A stretch of DNA of 64,000 nucleotides from Flavobacterium litorale (lineage in GTDB: Bacteria; Bacteroidota; Bacteroidia; Flavobacteriales; Flavobacteriaceae), in assembly GCF_019613795.1 (NCBI RefSeq), contig NZ_CP080429.1:2220501-2284500 (forward strand), in the 5' to 3' direction. Of this stretch, positions 36,516 to 46,335 are shown one piece after another. Each line of letters starts with the position of its first letter. Within the stretch, counting starts at the first letter, position 1. Made by a program: the position numbers and the translations under genes. The notes under the pieces were generated by a model, which did no database searches, was not told the origin of the DNA, and saw only the letters and a list, made by a program, of their open reading frames with translations.

Positions 36516-37940
36516 ATGAACGAATGTATCTCTGTTTTCGATATGCTTAAAATTGGTGTGGGTCCCTCTAGTTCGCATACTTTAGGTCCTTGGCGCGGTG
36601 CTGAACGTTTGCTAAACGAGCTTCGTGAAAAAGACATTTTTAATGACGTTAATCGCATAAAAGTAGATTTATATGGTTCGCTATCGCTTACAGGCAAGGG
36701 ACATGCCACCGACTTGGCTGTAATGTTAGGTTTATGTGGTGCCGACCCTGAATATGTACCTGTAGAAAACATAGAAGCCACTATTGCAACAATTACTAAC
36801 ACTAAAAAGTTAATACTCGGTAACGAAAAAGAGATTGATTTTTGCCCAGAAAATGATATTATTTTCAATAAAGATTTTCTTCCTTTTCATGCTAACGGGT
36901 TTACATTTACAGTCTATACCGATAGTACTGCATATGCATCCACATTCTACTCCATAGGTGGTGGTTTTGTAGTTAAGGAAGAGCGCACTAATGCTAAAGA
37001 GAATGAAATTTTAAAAGAGTCGTTCCCCTACCCTTTAGATAAAGCAGCCGAATTATTAGAGTACACCAAATCGTTAGATAAAAACATATCGGAAGTTGTT
37101 TACGAAAACGAGAAATCGCTTCGAAGTGAAGATGAAATACACAACGAGTTACTACGGGTATGGAATACCATGTTGGAATGTATGTATACAGGTTGCCATA
37201 CCGAAGGGATACTTCCTGGAGGATTAAATGTACGCAGACGTGCTTATGATATGCACCAAAAAATGATTGGCGATTTACCTTACAACTCGCCACAAGAATG
37301 GCTACAGGTAATACGCAAAACTGAGGTAAAGTTTAGGCAAATACTAAAATGGGTATCGTGTTTTGCCCTTTCGGTAAACGAGGTTAATGCCGCTTTAGGG
37401 CGCGTAGTTACTGCACCTACTAATGGTAGTGCAGGTGTTATACCTGCTGTATTAATGTACTATATGGTTATAGAAAACCATGAAGCCGACGAAAAACATA
37501 TTAAACAATTTTTAATGGTTGCAGGTGTAATAGGCAGCATCTTTAAAAAAGGTGCAACCATATCGGCAGCTATGGGCGGATGCCAAGCAGAAATCGGCGT
37601 TTCTTCAGCTATGGCAGCAGCAGCACTTTGCGAGGTTATGGGTGGTACACCAGAACAGGCACTAATAGCAGCCGAAATTGCAATGGAGCATCATTTAGGG
37701 CTTACTTGCGACCCAATTGCAGGGCTAGTACAAATACCTTGTATAGAGCGTAACACAATGGGGGCTATTAAGGCAATTAACGCTGCCGAATTGGCTTTGG
37801 AAACCGATCCTAAAAATGTAAAAGTACCTTTAGATAAGGTTATAAATACAATGTGGGAAACGGCTAGAGATATGAACAACAAGTACAAAGAAACATCCGA
37901 AGGTGGGCTTGCCGTAGCTGTTAATATAGCTGACTGTTAA
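36516..37940 (+). CDS. sdaA: L-serine ammonia-lyase (iron-sulfur dependent)
   Basis: A 474-residue single-chain serine dehydratase that converts serine to pyruvate and ammonia. The beta domain begins [21 protein letters not shown]. The alpha domain has [16 protein letters not shown], the Cys ligands of the 4Fe-4S cluster in [18 protein letters not shown] and [20 protein letters not shown], and the C-terminal [14 protein letters not shown]. Length and motifs are full. Confidence 0.94.
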   Translation: MNECISVFDMLKIGVGPSSSHTLGPWRGAERLLNELREKDIFNDVNRIKVDLYGSLSLTGKGHATDLAVMLGLCGADPEYVPVENIEATIATITNTKKLILGNEKEIDFCPENDIIFNKDFLPFHANGFTFTVYTDSTAYASTFYSIGGGFVVKEERTNAKENEILKESFPYPLDKAAELLEYTKSLDKNISEVVYENEKSLRSEDEIHNELLRVWNTMLECMYTGCHTEGILPGGLNVRRRAYDMHQKMIGDLPYNSPQEWLQVIRKTEVKFRQILKWVSCFALSVNEVNAALGRVVTAPTNGSAGVIPAVLMYYMVIENHEADEKHIKQFLMVAGVIGSIFKKGATISAAMGGCQAEIGVSSAMAAAALCEVMGGTPEQALIAAEIAMEHHLGLTCDPIAGLVQIPCIERNTMGAIKAINAAELALETDPKNVKVPLDKVINTMWETARDMNNKYKETSEGGLAVAVNIADC

Positions 37941-37949
37941 AAACTTAGA

Positions 37950-38414
37950 TTACTGCAACTCTATTTTATGCCGAGTATCCAGTAAATAAATTATTTTCCA
38001 GCCCTTATTGCTTTTAAATAACTGGAATGAGTTTACACCTGTATGTACAAGTTCGTTTCGCATATAAAATTCATACGGAGTCCATACATGTGCCATACCT
38101 CCATCTACCTGTATCTTGTAGTCCAATAGGCGTTCTTCAATCTCAGCATCTTTGGGTATCGCGTTTATCAATTCGTAAAACATTTCTTTAGATGTAACAA
38201 TTCGTTTAAACTGATTTTCTCCCTGCGGTTTAATTACAGACTGGATTATAATATCGTCACTACAAACCAATTGTATTTTTAACGTATCAGCAGTATGCAA
38301 ACCTTCAAAAAAAGTAGTAATAGTCGCTTTTATATCTCTTTCTATAGCCTTATCTTCTTGGGCGTTTAATACCAATGTAATACAGCAAATAAATACTAAT
38401 GCTATCTTTTTCAT
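37950..38414 (-). CDS. Exported NTF2/SnoaL-like protein
   Basis: Starting at the ATG at 38414 gives a signal peptide (MKKIALVFICCITLVLNAQ). The frame runs 29 codons further, but without a credible start region. The mature 135 residues fit an NTF2-like cone: IKATITTFFEGLHTAD, IIIQSVIKPQG, GMAHVWTPYEFYMRNELVHTGVNSFQLFKSNKGWKI. Such proteins are common in Bacteroidota and mostly uncharacterised. No catalytic residues are evident. Confidence 0.82.
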   Translation of the reverse strand: MKKIALVFICCITLVLNAQEDKAIERDIKATITTFFEGLHTADTLKIQLVCSDDIIIQSVIKPQGENQFKRIVTSKEMFYELINAIPKDAEIEERLLDYKIQVDGGMAHVWTPYEFYMRNELVHTGVNSFQLFKSNKGWKIIYLLDTRHKIELQ

Positions 38415-38548
38415 TACTCTTAAGGGTTTTAATATCATGCTATTAGTAGCTGTAAACCTACAGGTGTTACACAAGGGGTTAATAATATAAGTGTACGCCA
38501 TTTAATATTCTTACAATTTAGTACTTTTACAGCTCTAAAATAATAGTC

Positions 38549-39367
38549 ATGTCTACTGCTAAAAAGGATTACAAAAGAGTTACTACAAGGTCGTTAACGG
38601 AAATGAAACTGAACGCCGAAAAAATATCGATGCTTACCGCATACGATTATACTATGGCAAAAATAGTAGATACTGCTGGAGTTGATGTAATATTAGTAGG
38701 CGATTCTGCCTCTAACGTAATGGCAGGACACGAAACTACGTTACCTATTACACTCGACCAAATGATATATCACGCATCATCTGTAGTACGAGCTACATTG
38801 CGTGCATTGGTAGTAGTAGACCTTCCTTTTGGTAGTTACCAATCGGACCCTAAAGAGGCACTACGCTCTTCTATACGTATAATGAAGGAGAGTGGCGGAC
38901 ACGCTGTTAAAATGGAGGGTGGTAGCGAAATAAAAGACTCTATTAAAAAAATACTTAATGCAGGTATACCTGTTATGGGGCATTTGGGGTTAACGCCACA
39001 ATCCATTTATAAATTTGGTACTTATACAGTAAGAGCCAAAGAAGAAGCTGAAGCTCAAAAACTGATTGACGACGCTAAGATGTTAGAAAGAATCGGCTGT
39101 TTTGCGATAGTATTAGAGAAAATCCCTGCAGCATTGGCAAAAAGAGTATCAGAGAGTATTTCTATTCCTGTTATTGGTATTGGTGCTGGTAGCGGCGTAG
39201 ATGGCCAGGTACTTGTAATACACGATATGCTAGGCATGAATAACGAATTTAACCCTCGTTTTTTACGTCGATACATGAATTTGTTTGAGGGTATGACTAC
39301 AGCGATATCACAATATGTTACCGACGTTAAATCGGAAGATTTCCCGAACGAAGCCGAACAATATTAA
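38549..39367 (+). CDS. panB: 3-methyl-2-oxobutanoate hydroxymethyltransferase
   Basis: The 272-residue enzyme makes ketopantoate in pantothenate and CoA synthesis. Motifs are [51 protein letters not shown] and [22 protein letters not shown]. Length and motifs fit the family completely. The pseudouridine synthase gene follows 24 bases downstream and may be co-transcribed. Confidence 0.95.
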   Translation: MSTAKKDYKRVTTRSLTEMKLNAEKISMLTAYDYTMAKIVDTAGVDVILVGDSASNVMAGHETTLPITLDQMIYHASSVVRATLRALVVVDLPFGSYQSDPKEALRSSIRIMKESGGHAVKMEGGSEIKDSIKKILNAGIPVMGHLGLTPQSIYKFGTYTVRAKEEAEAQKLIDDAKMLERIGCFAIVLEKIPAALAKRVSESISIPVIGIGAGSGVDGQVLVIHDMLGMNNEFNPRFLRRYMNLFEGMTTAISQYVTDVKSEDFPNEAEQY

Positions 39368-39391
39368 TAGATTTTTGGAGTAAGAATATCT

Positions 39392-40081
39392 ATGAAAGTT
39401 GTATCGAATAAAAATAACCTACAGGTACTTTACGAGGATAACCATATTATTGCTGTAAACAAACGTGTAGGCGATATTGTACAGGGCGATAAAACAGGCG
39501 ACAAACCACTTAGCGATGTAATTAAAGAGTATATTAAGGAGAAATACAATAAGCCTGGAGCTGTTTATTTGGGGGTGGTACATAGGCTGGACAGACCCAC
39601 TACTGGTATTGTAGTTTTTGCTCGCACATCTAAGGCACTTACTCGGCTTAATGATCTTTTTAAAAACAGAGAAACGCAAAAAACATACTGGGCAGCCGTT
39701 AAAAACAAACCCGCTAAGGATAATGATGTACTTTTGCATTATTTAGTACGCAACCCTAAAAACAATACTTCAAAAGCACATGCAAAAGAAGTACCTAACA
39801 GTAAAAAAGCGAGTCTCGATTATACTACGCTAAAAGAACTTAATAATTACACCATACTATCTGTTAACCTGCATACGGGCAGGCATCATCAAATTAGGGC
39901 ACAATTATCGGCTATAGGCTCTCCTATTAAGGGCGATTTAAAATATGGTTTTGACAGAAGCAACCCCGATGGCGGTATTCATTTACATGCGCGTAAATTA
40001 ACCTTTATACACCCCGTTACTAAAAAAGAGCTTACCATTAGCGCACCCCTACCCGACGATGTTATATGGAATAGTATATAA
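39392..40081 (+). CDS. RluA-family pseudouridine synthase
   Basis: A 229-residue synthase. The catalytic Asp67 lies in VVHRLDRPTTGIVVFART. Other marks are LYEDNHIIAVNKRVGDIV at the N-terminus, LHTGRHHQIRAQLSAIGSPI and GGIHLHARKLTFIHPVT. No S4 domain is present, so it resembles the short RluA/RluC branch. The target uridine in rRNA or tRNA cannot be told from sequence. Confidence 0.92.
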   Translation: MKVVSNKNNLQVLYEDNHIIAVNKRVGDIVQGDKTGDKPLSDVIKEYIKEKYNKPGAVYLGVVHRLDRPTTGIVVFARTSKALTRLNDLFKNRETQKTYWAAVKNKPAKDNDVLLHYLVRNPKNNTSKAHAKEVPNSKKASLDYTTLKELNNYTILSVNLHTGRHHQIRAQLSAIGSPIKGDLKYGFDRSNPDGGIHLHARKLTFIHPVTKKELTISAPLPDDVIWNSI

Positions 40082-40239
40082 ATACACAATAATAGGTATT
40101 TCAGTATCATCAGCTATAATCTAAATTTGCAGCAGTATTATAGTTACAATTAGTAATTTTGTTAGTACAATTATTAATTTTTATTACATTTACACTAATC
40201 CCTATTACCAATATTCAATAATTATTTACAAATAGAAGT

Positions 40240-41583
40240 ATGAGAAAAATAGTACTATTAGCATTTTCTATTCTGAGTACAGCTACTTTTGCTCAAGAGC
40301 ATTTTTCGGGTATTAGCACCTCACGAAGAGTGGGGCTTTTAAATGCAAAACTAAACCCTGCCGAACTTGTTAACATGGAAAGTAAATACGAAGTAAACGT
40401 TTTTAACTTTAGTGCTAACGTGGCCAATAACAAAATGACGTTTGGCGACTTGGTGGGCGGTAATGATAATTTTGAAGAAATGCTTTTTGCAGGTAGCGAA
40501 CCACTTAATTTTCGTGGAGATATTGAAATATTGGGTCCTGCTTTTGGTTATAAAGTTGATAAATGGGCTTTTGGCATAACATCGTCAGCAAAAATACGAG
40601 TATCATTCGTAGATGTTAATACCACACTCGGTAATGCAGTAACTAATGGTGGTATAGATAATATTAGCGAAGTTTACGAAGTACTATCTGGTGAAAACCA
40701 GAGAGCTTCGGGGACATCGTGGGGTGAAATAGGACTTTCTATTGCACGAGAAGTTTACGATAGTGAGGAACATCGTATTAGTGCTGGTGCAACATTTAAA
40801 CTATTATTTCCTGGTACTTATGCCAATATGGGAGTGAGTAAATTTGAAGGTACCATAGAAAACAATGCTGGAAATGTAACACTTACTGGCGCAAGTGCTT
40901 CGGTTAACTTTGCATATTCAGGTTCTCTAGCAGGTGATTTCTCTGATAGCAATAATTTTACTGAGTTTTTTGCAGGCGGACTCAATGGTTTTTCTACTGA
41001 TATTGGAATAAATTATCAATGGAAAGCTATAGACTCTACAAAATATAGAATTAATGCAGGTTTAGCGATACGCAACTTGGGAAGTATGACGTTTAAAGAC
41101 GATAACAATGAGTCTACCAACTATGAACTGAGCATACAAGGAAATCAATCGTTAAACCTTAACCAATTTGAAGGTGCAAAAAGCATACAAGACGTTGAAA
41201 ACATATTATTAACTAGTGGTTTTTTAACTATGGAACAAGCAGGTAGCGATTTTAAAGTAAAGTTACCCGCTGTACTATCTACCTATGCCGATGTAAATAT
41301 TTACGATAACTGGTACGCAACTGCTTACCTACAGCAAAGAATGAATGAAGATAACGATAACGACCAAATTGCGGTACAAAATATTTTAAGCATAACACCA
41401 CGTTTCTCCACAAAATATTTTGAGGCCTTTGCTCCTATTGCTAATAATGAAGTTTCGGGCTTCACGGCAGGAATCGGTTTTAGGCTGGGCGGTTTCTTTA
41501 TAGGCTCGGGTTCAATACTATCTGCAGCAATTGGCGATACCAACCAAGCAGATGCTTACTTTGGTTTCCGTACTAGTTTCTAA
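40240..41583 (+). CDS. DUF5723 family outer-membrane protein
   Basis: A 447-residue protein with a signal peptide (MRKIVLLAFSILSTATFAQ). Long stretches of alternating residues then suggest a beta-barrel, ending GDTNQADAYFGFRTSF with terminal Phe. The opening GISTSRRVGLLNAKLNPAEL and ILGPAFGYKVDKWAFGIT match the pattern of the Bacteroidota family DUF5723 as I know it. Function is unknown. It is probably a single transcription unit. Confidence 0.77.
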   Translation: MRKIVLLAFSILSTATFAQEHFSGISTSRRVGLLNAKLNPAELVNMESKYEVNVFNFSANVANNKMTFGDLVGGNDNFEEMLFAGSEPLNFRGDIEILGPAFGYKVDKWAFGITSSAKIRVSFVDVNTTLGNAVTNGGIDNISEVYEVLSGENQRASGTSWGEIGLSIAREVYDSEEHRISAGATFKLLFPGTYANMGVSKFEGTIENNAGNVTLTGASASVNFAYSGSLAGDFSDSNNFTEFFAGGLNGFSTDIGINYQWKAIDSTKYRINAGLAIRNLGSMTFKDDNNESTNYELSIQGNQSLNLNQFEGAKSIQDVENILLTSGFLTMEQAGSDFKVKLPAVLSTYADVNIYDNWYATAYLQQRMNEDNDNDQIAVQNILSITPRFSTKYFEAFAPIANNEVSGFTAGIGFRLGGFFIGSGSILSAAIGDTNQADAYFGFRTSF

Positions 41584-41708
41584 TTTTTAATTACTGAAAC
41601 AAAGAGTCGGCAAAAGGCTGCTTTTTATTTAAATGCTAAAATGATTATAAAGTGACTACAACCTATGCTATATTTTTCTAATTTCATAAAAATAAAAAAC
41701 ACTATAAA

Positions 41709-42566
41709 ATGAAATGGAGAGGTAGAAGACAAAGTAAAAACGTAGAAGACAGAAGAGGCTTTTCGGGTAAAAAAATTGTTGCAGGAGGAGGTGTTGTAGG
41801 TATTATTATTGCGCTAATAACCGTTTTTATGGGTGGCGGTGATAGTAGTACTATATTAAATGATATAGGCAATCAGTTACAACAGAGTTCGCAACAAGTT
41901 GAACCTATCGAGCTTACTGAGCACGATAAAGAGATGGGAGCTTTTGTACGTACCGTAGTTGCTGATACAGAAGATGTATGGAGCAGAATTTTTGCTGAAC
42001 AAGGTATGACGTACGAAGAGCCCGTGCTGGTGCTGTTTCGGGATGGCGTACAAACTGCCTGTGGCGGTGCTTCGTCTGCATCAGGACCGTTTTATTGTCC
42101 ACTTGATAAAAAAGTGTATATGGACTTATCATTTTTTGATGAACTACAATCTCGGTTTGGTGCTAAGGGTGGTGATTTTGCAATTGCATATGTAATAGCC
42201 CACGAGGTGGGGCACCATGTACAAACGTTATTGGGTACTTCTAAAAAAGTACGACAATTACAAAGCCAAACCAACAAAACAAGAGCTAATGAGCTTTCGG
42301 TAGCTCAAGAATTACAAGCAGACTTTTACGCAGGATTATGGGCACATTATAACCATGAAATGAATAACATACTGGAAGATGGTGATATAGCCGAAGCATT
42401 AAGTGCCGCACATGCGGTAGGCGATGATGCTATACAAAAAAGAACGCAAGGGCATGTAGTGCCTGATAGTTTTACACACGGAACTTCAGAACAACGTATG
42501 TACTGGTTTAAAAAGGGGTTTACAACTGGCGATATTAACCAAGGCAATACGTTTGAGTCACTTTAA
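41709..42566 (+). CDS. YpfJ-family neutral zinc metallopeptidase
   Basis: A 285-residue protein with the N-terminal MKWRGRRQSKNVEDRRG, a membrane helix near 24-42 and the zinc motif HEVGH (165-169, within VIAHEVGHHVQTLLG). Later come ELSVAQELQADFYAGLWA and DDAIQKRTQGHVVPDSFTHGTSEQR. This is the whole pattern of the YpfJ (Zn_peptidase_2) family, anchored in the inner membrane. Substrates are unknown. Confidence 0.92.
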   Translation: MKWRGRRQSKNVEDRRGFSGKKIVAGGGVVGIIIALITVFMGGGDSSTILNDIGNQLQQSSQQVEPIELTEHDKEMGAFVRTVVADTEDVWSRIFAEQGMTYEEPVLVLFRDGVQTACGGASSASGPFYCPLDKKVYMDLSFFDELQSRFGAKGGDFAIAYVIAHEVGHHVQTLLGTSKKVRQLQSQTNKTRANELSVAQELQADFYAGLWAHYNHEMNNILEDGDIAEALSAAHAVGDDAIQKRTQGHVVPDSFTHGTSEQRMYWFKKGFTTGDINQGNTFESL

Positions 42567-42596
42567 CAGGTTGTTATTTGTATTTTATATTACAGT

Positions 42597-42824
42597 TTAA
42601 GCGTCTCTTTGTGCAATAATGCGCCATTGGTCGTTTAGGTACTTTACTTTATGCACATCTTTCATAATAAGCTCTCTTTCCTCCTCATAATATTCAGGAT
42701 CTTCGCTACCATATTCATCAACCTCTCCTGCCCTTTCTAAAATATTATCAAGTACAGGTTTTAGCTTATCCTTTACCAATTGTGGCATTGTATTAAATAA
42801 TTCTTCAAGTTCTTTTTTAAACAT
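42597..42824 (-). CDS. Small charged protein downstream of an HTH gene
   Basis: A 75-residue helical, strongly charged protein (MFKKELEELFNTMPQLVKDKLKPVLDN, then EDPEYYEEERELIMKDVHKVKYLNDQW). It begins 27 bases after the stop of a small XRE-type protein on the same strand. I recognise no family. The arrangement is reminiscent of a two-gene regulator/effector pair, but there is no toxin motif. Confidence 0.6.
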   Translation of the reverse strand: MFKKELEELFNTMPQLVKDKLKPVLDNILERAGEVDEYGSEDPEYYEEERELIMKDVHKVKYLNDQWRIIAQRDA

Positions 42825-42851
42825 TTTATTGTTTTTATATGTTACTATCTG

Positions 42852-43079
42852 CTATACCTTAAATAGCTCCCCTACCTGAACACCTAGTGCATTGGCAATT
42901 CTAACTAGCTTGTCTATACCCATAACTTGCTTACCAGCAATATACCTTCTTAATGCTTCAATATCCAAATCAGCATCGGCAGCTACATGCCTAACCTTCA
43001 ATCCTTTTTCGTGTATTACTTCTCTTATACGTTTTCCAACTTGGACAACAATTTCGGGAATTTCTTTTTTTCTTGTCAT
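42852..43079 (-). CDS. Small XRE-family HTH protein
   Basis: From the ATG at 43079 the protein has 75 residues and is almost only a Cro/C1-type domain: VQVGKRIREVIHEKGLKVRHVA, DADLDIEALRRYIAGKQVMGIDKLVRIANALGV. A codon 15 bases upstream would add MIYLG. A minus-strand -7-like element TATATTTG (43090-43083) lies so close that the message would be nearly leaderless. It may regulate itself and the 75-residue protein downstream. Confidence 0.8.
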   Translation of the reverse strand: MTRKKEIPEIVVQVGKRIREVIHEKGLKVRHVAADADLDIEALRRYIAGKQVMGIDKLVRIANALGVQVGELFKV

Positions 43080-43149
43080 ACCCAAATATATCATTCCAAC
43101 AATAAAAAAGTAGTAACGTTTTTATCCAGTCAAATTTAACCGTTTTTAA

Positions 43150-43157
43150 TATATTTG
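43150..43157 (+). promoter_or_regulatory. -7 element before the 59-residue ORF
   Basis: TATATTTG matches TAnnTTTG and lies 33 bases before the ATG at 43190. There is no good TTG upstream. Confidence 0.45.
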
Positions 43158-43189
43158 TAGTCCAATTCTAAATTACAAACAATACAATA

Positions 43190-43369
43190 ATGAGCCCGAA
43201 AAACTATAAAGCGGAAGCTGTTGATAATGTCAAGGAAAAAATAAAAATTTGGAATATGTTTTTAAATGAGATTGCAGATGATAATAATGACGATAGACTA
43301 ATTAAAGAATATATTTTAAGAAAAATTGACACCCTAAAAAAATCATTAGAAGTATTACTGCTAATATAA
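43190..43369 (+). CDS. Possible 59-residue helical protein
   Basis: An ATG at 43190 opens 59 codons ending at TAA 43367-43369. The product (MSPKNYKAEAVDNVKEKIKI, later DDNNDDRLIKEYILRKIDTLKKSLEVLLLI) is helical and charged. A good -7 element lies upstream. It is divergent from the small HTH gene. Without homologues I cannot exclude a chance frame, but the promoter and base use support a gene. Confidence 0.5.
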   Translation: MSPKNYKAEAVDNVKEKIKIWNMFLNEIADDNNDDRLIKEYILRKIDTLKKSLEVLLLI

Positions 43370-43403
43370 TAGCAGCACACACACTAATAGAAAATATAAT
43401 TAA

Positions 43404-44939
43404 TTAACCTAGCCACCCTTCTCTATCCAAACTACGGTATTGTATCGCTTCTGATATATGATGCGAAGCAATAGTATCAGACCCCTCTAAATCAGCAATA
43501 GTACGGCTTACTTTTAATATTCTATCATAAGCACGCGCCGATAGGTTTAATCGTTCCATAGCCGTTTTTAGTAATTGTAACGAAGGTGTATTTAGTTTAC
43601 AAAACTCTCGTAACTGCTTTGTACTCATTTGTGCATTGTAGTGCACATTTTGAGAGGTTTCAAAACGTGCTGTTTGTATTTCGCGTGCTTTGGTAACACG
43701 TTTACGGATAGCAACACTACTTTCGGCTTTTTGGCTATCGCTAAGTTTATCAAAAGGCACAGGCGTAACTTCGATATGGATATCAATTCTGTCTAATAAT
43801 GGTCCTGATATCTTACTTAGGTAGCGCTGCATTTCGTGTGGCGAGGAACTAACAGGAGCATCAGGATCGTTAAAATAACCTCCTGGGCTCGGGTTCATAC
43901 TTGCTACCAACATAAACGACGACGGGTAGGTTATAGTAAACTTAGCGCGGCTTATGGTTACTTCTCTATCTTCTAACGGTTGCCGCATAACTTCGAGTAC
44001 CTCACGCTTAAACTCAGGCAATTCATCTAAAAATAGTACACCATTATGCGCCATAGATATTTCTCCAGGTTGTGGATAACTACCTCCACCTACAAGTGCT
44101 ACATTACTAATGGTATGGTGTGGGCTACGAAACGGACGCTGATTCATCAATCCCACATTTTTAAGCTTACCTGCTACACTGTGTATTTTTGTTGTCTCTA
44201 ATGCTTCCCGTAACGTCATGGGTGGTAATATGCTAGGCAAACGTTTGGCTAGCATTGTTTTACCTGCACCGGGTGGTCCTATAAGTATTATATTGTGTCC
44301 GCCAGCAGCAGCTATTTCCATACAGCGTTTTATACTTTCTTGTCCTTTTACATCGCTAAAGTCGTATTCAGGAAAGTCGAGCGTTTTATAAAACTCCTCT
44401 CTTGTATTTATTGTAGTAGGTACAATGGTAGTTTTACCATCAAAAAAATTAATAACTTCTGTTACATTATCTACACCATAAACATCTAATCCTGCTACTA
44501 TAGCAGCTTCTTTTACGTTTTGTTTTGGTAGAAAAAAGCCTTTAAATCCTTCTTCTTTTGCTTTTATGGCAATAGGTAATACCCCTTTTATGGGTTGCAA
44601 ACTACCATCTAACGATAACTCGCCCATAATAATGTATTTACCAACTTCATCTGCATTAATCTGGCTGCTAGCAGCCAATATACCTATGGCCAAAGTTAAA
44701 TCGTAAGCAGAGCCTTCTTTACGGAGGTCAGCAGGTGCCATGTTAATCGTAATCTTTTTTCCCGGTAGGTTGTAACCGTTGTTCTTTAAAGCAGCTGCAA
44801 TACGGTAACTACTTTCTTTAACGGCATTATCGGGTAATCCAACCAAATGATAACCAATGCCTTTATCAATATTAACTTCTACAGTAATTGTTGTAGCCTC
44901 AACACCAAAAACAGCACTTCCAAAAACTTTTATAAGCAT
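43404..44939 (-). CDS. comM: ComM/YifB-family AAA ATPase (Mg chelatase-like)
   Basis: The 511-residue protein has an N-terminal S5-like domain (VEVNIDKGIGYHLVGLPDNAVKES), Walker A IGPPGAGKTMLAKRLP (about 220), Walker B GVLFLDELPEF, and a C-terminal Mg_chelatase_C domain with NLSARAYDRILKVSRTIADL. In other bacteria ComM is a hexameric helicase that promotes branch migration during natural transformation. Whether this organism is transformable is not shown here. Confidence 0.92.
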   Translation of the reverse strand: MLIKVFGSAVFGVEATTITVEVNIDKGIGYHLVGLPDNAVKESSYRIAAALKNNGYNLPGKKITINMAPADLRKEGSAYDLTLAIGILAASSQINADEVGKYIIMGELSLDGSLQPIKGVLPIAIKAKEEGFKGFFLPKQNVKEAAIVAGLDVYGVDNVTEVINFFDGKTTIVPTTINTREEFYKTLDFPEYDFSDVKGQESIKRCMEIAAAGGHNIILIGPPGAGKTMLAKRLPSILPPMTLREALETTKIHSVAGKLKNVGLMNQRPFRSPHHTISNVALVGGGSYPQPGEISMAHNGVLFLDELPEFKREVLEVMRQPLEDREVTISRAKFTITYPSSFMLVASMNPSPGGYFNDPDAPVSSSPHEMQRYLSKISGPLLDRIDIHIEVTPVPFDKLSDSQKAESSVAIRKRVTKAREIQTARFETSQNVHYNAQMSTKQLREFCKLNTPSLQLLKTAMERLNLSARAYDRILKVSRTIADLEGSDTIASHHISEAIQYRSLDREGWLG

Positions 44940-45003
44940 GTAGTAATTTTTATAAAATCGAAAGTACTGAAAATTATTTATACAACTGTTATACTATTAA
45001 CAA

Positions 45004-45034
45004 CAAAAAAGGTAGCTATATAGCTACCTTTTTC
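45004..45034. terminator. Bidirectional terminator
   Basis: AAAAAGGTAGCTA and TAGCTACCTTTTT form an almost loopless palindrome with A and T flanks. It lies 19 bases past the stop of the 164-residue lipoprotein gene, and before comM on the same strand. Confidence 0.8.
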
Positions 45035-45052
45035 AAACTGATTTACTTAAAA

Positions 45053-45547
45053 CTATCTAATGTTAGCGATTACTTTATCTCTTTCGATTGCGTAATCTTG
45101 GTAAGCAGATGGATTATTATCAAAATAAGTTCTTACAGGTTTTCCTGTAGGGAGCTCATCCTTAATAATAAAATCGCCTTTATAATCGCCCTCGTAGCTT
45201 TGAGTAACTAAACCTTCGTTTTCACAACCTGAACCTGTTTGCATAATTGCGGAAAAACCGATGCTTTGCTGTCCATCTTTACCTGTAAGCGTTATTATTA
45301 TTCTGTATTTGTAACAATTATTATCCCAGCTTATCATATCAACCTGCACGTCAGGAGTACCAGCCAATACTGGCTCTGTAGATTTTATAATAAATTCTCT
45401 ATTGGAAGTATCAGTTACTTTTGCAGTACCTTCATTATTAGTTGCAACATCATCTTTAGAGCAAGATAGAATGCTTAAAACTAGAATAAACAGAAATGGA
45501 ATAAAAATTAATTTTTGGATTGTTGTATATAATGAACTTTTTTTCAT
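45053..45547 (-). CDS. Small lipoprotein, paralogue of the upstream gene
   Basis: A 164-residue protein with a lipoprotein signal (LFILVLSILSCSKDD, Cys near 29). Two Cys in WDNNCYKYRI and GSGCENEG may form a disulfide. The C-terminal half (KDELPTGKPVRTYFDNNPSAYQDYAIERDKV) aligns with the next protein upstream (EDKKPDGKPIIPFLKEHPEVYKEYVLQREKL), as does the GxGC region. The two are diverged tandem copies on one strand, 42 bases apart. I recognise no named family. Confidence 0.72.
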   Translation of the reverse strand: MKKSSLYTTIQKLIFIPFLFILVLSILSCSKDDVATNNEGTAKVTDTSNREFIIKSTEPVLAGTPDVQVDMISWDNNCYKYRIIITLTGKDGQQSIGFSAIMQTGSGCENEGLVTQSYEGDYKGDFIIKDELPTGKPVRTYFDNNPSAYQDYAIERDKVIANIR

Positions 45548-45589
45548 AATTAATACGGTATTTTTGAGTATATTATTAGTTGATTAATG

Positions 45590-46045
45590 TTAACGTTGTA
45601 ATTTTTCCCTCTGTAAAACGTATTCCTTATAAACCTCTGGGTGTTCTTTCAAAAAGGGAATAATGGGCTTACCATCAGGCTTTTTATCTTCAACCAAATA
45701 ATCGGGCAAAGACTTTGTTCCGAAATAAGTATTGCTTATAACTACTTGTCCTGTTTCATCGCCACAACCAATACCCACTTTAACCACTGCCCAATGTACG
45801 AGTTTTCTTTGCCCTGTATTGTTATTGGTAGAATATATGCTAATCATCATCGTATCGCATCCATCTTTCAATGTATTAACATAATGAGCCTCTGCATTAT
45901 AGGTATAACTATCTTGATAATTAGTAATGTTTAATGATGATTCAATCGAGGGTGCTAACGAGGTTGGAGTAATAATAGTGCTATTTGTTAAGAATACTAA
46001 CGGTAACAAGAATGCTACAATTTTGGAGATAAGTAGATTTATCAT
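45590..46045 (-). CDS. Small exported protein, paralogue of the downstream lipoprotein
   Basis: A 151-residue protein with an N-terminal hydrophobic signal (INLLISKIVAFLLPLVFLTNS). No lipobox Cys is visible, so the copy differs in anchoring from its paralogue. Matching parts are DGCDTMMISIY, KVGIGCGDETGQVVIS and the end DYLVEDKKPDGKPIIPFLKE, then VYKEYVLQREKLQR. Function is unknown. A 290-base AT-rich stretch separates it from the divergent Crp-type gene. Confidence 0.7.
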   Translation of the reverse strand: MINLLISKIVAFLLPLVFLTNSTIITPTSLAPSIESSLNITNYQDSYTYNAEAHYVNTLKDGCDTMMISIYSTNNNTGQRKLVHWAVVKVGIGCGDETGQVVISNTYFGTKSLPDYLVEDKKPDGKPIIPFLKEHPEVYKEYVLQREKLQR

Positions 46046-46293
46046 AATTTAAATGGATTAAATGTAATTATTTGTAATTTTTACTAGCTAGTTAAACAAA
46101 CTTATAAAAAATATAATTACACGAGAACGAGTACTTGTTAAATAATTATTAATTCAAGCAATATTTAATCTGATAATTAATAATTATTATTTATTACAAA
46201 ATAATTATGGTAGTATTAATGCTCAGGCAGAAGAGTCATTATAGGCTGTATTTAACTTATAACAACCCAAAAATTTTGAATGATTATTGTATA

Positions 46294-46310
46294 TTGTATT
46301 TATAATACAA
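46294..46310. promoter_or_regulatory. Perfect palindrome before the Crp-family gene
   Basis: TTGTATT-TAT-AATACAA is a 7-3-7 inverted repeat that ends 25 bases before the ATG at 46336. It is a candidate operator, possibly for autoregulation. Confidence 0.5.
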
Positions 46311-46335
46311 CACTGAGTACTAAAATAAAATTGGA

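Noticed and set aside
46046..46335. Possible origin-like AT-rich region before the Crp gene
   Set aside because: It is AT-rich, but no DnaA-box cluster or replication gene is near; only one palindrome stands out.
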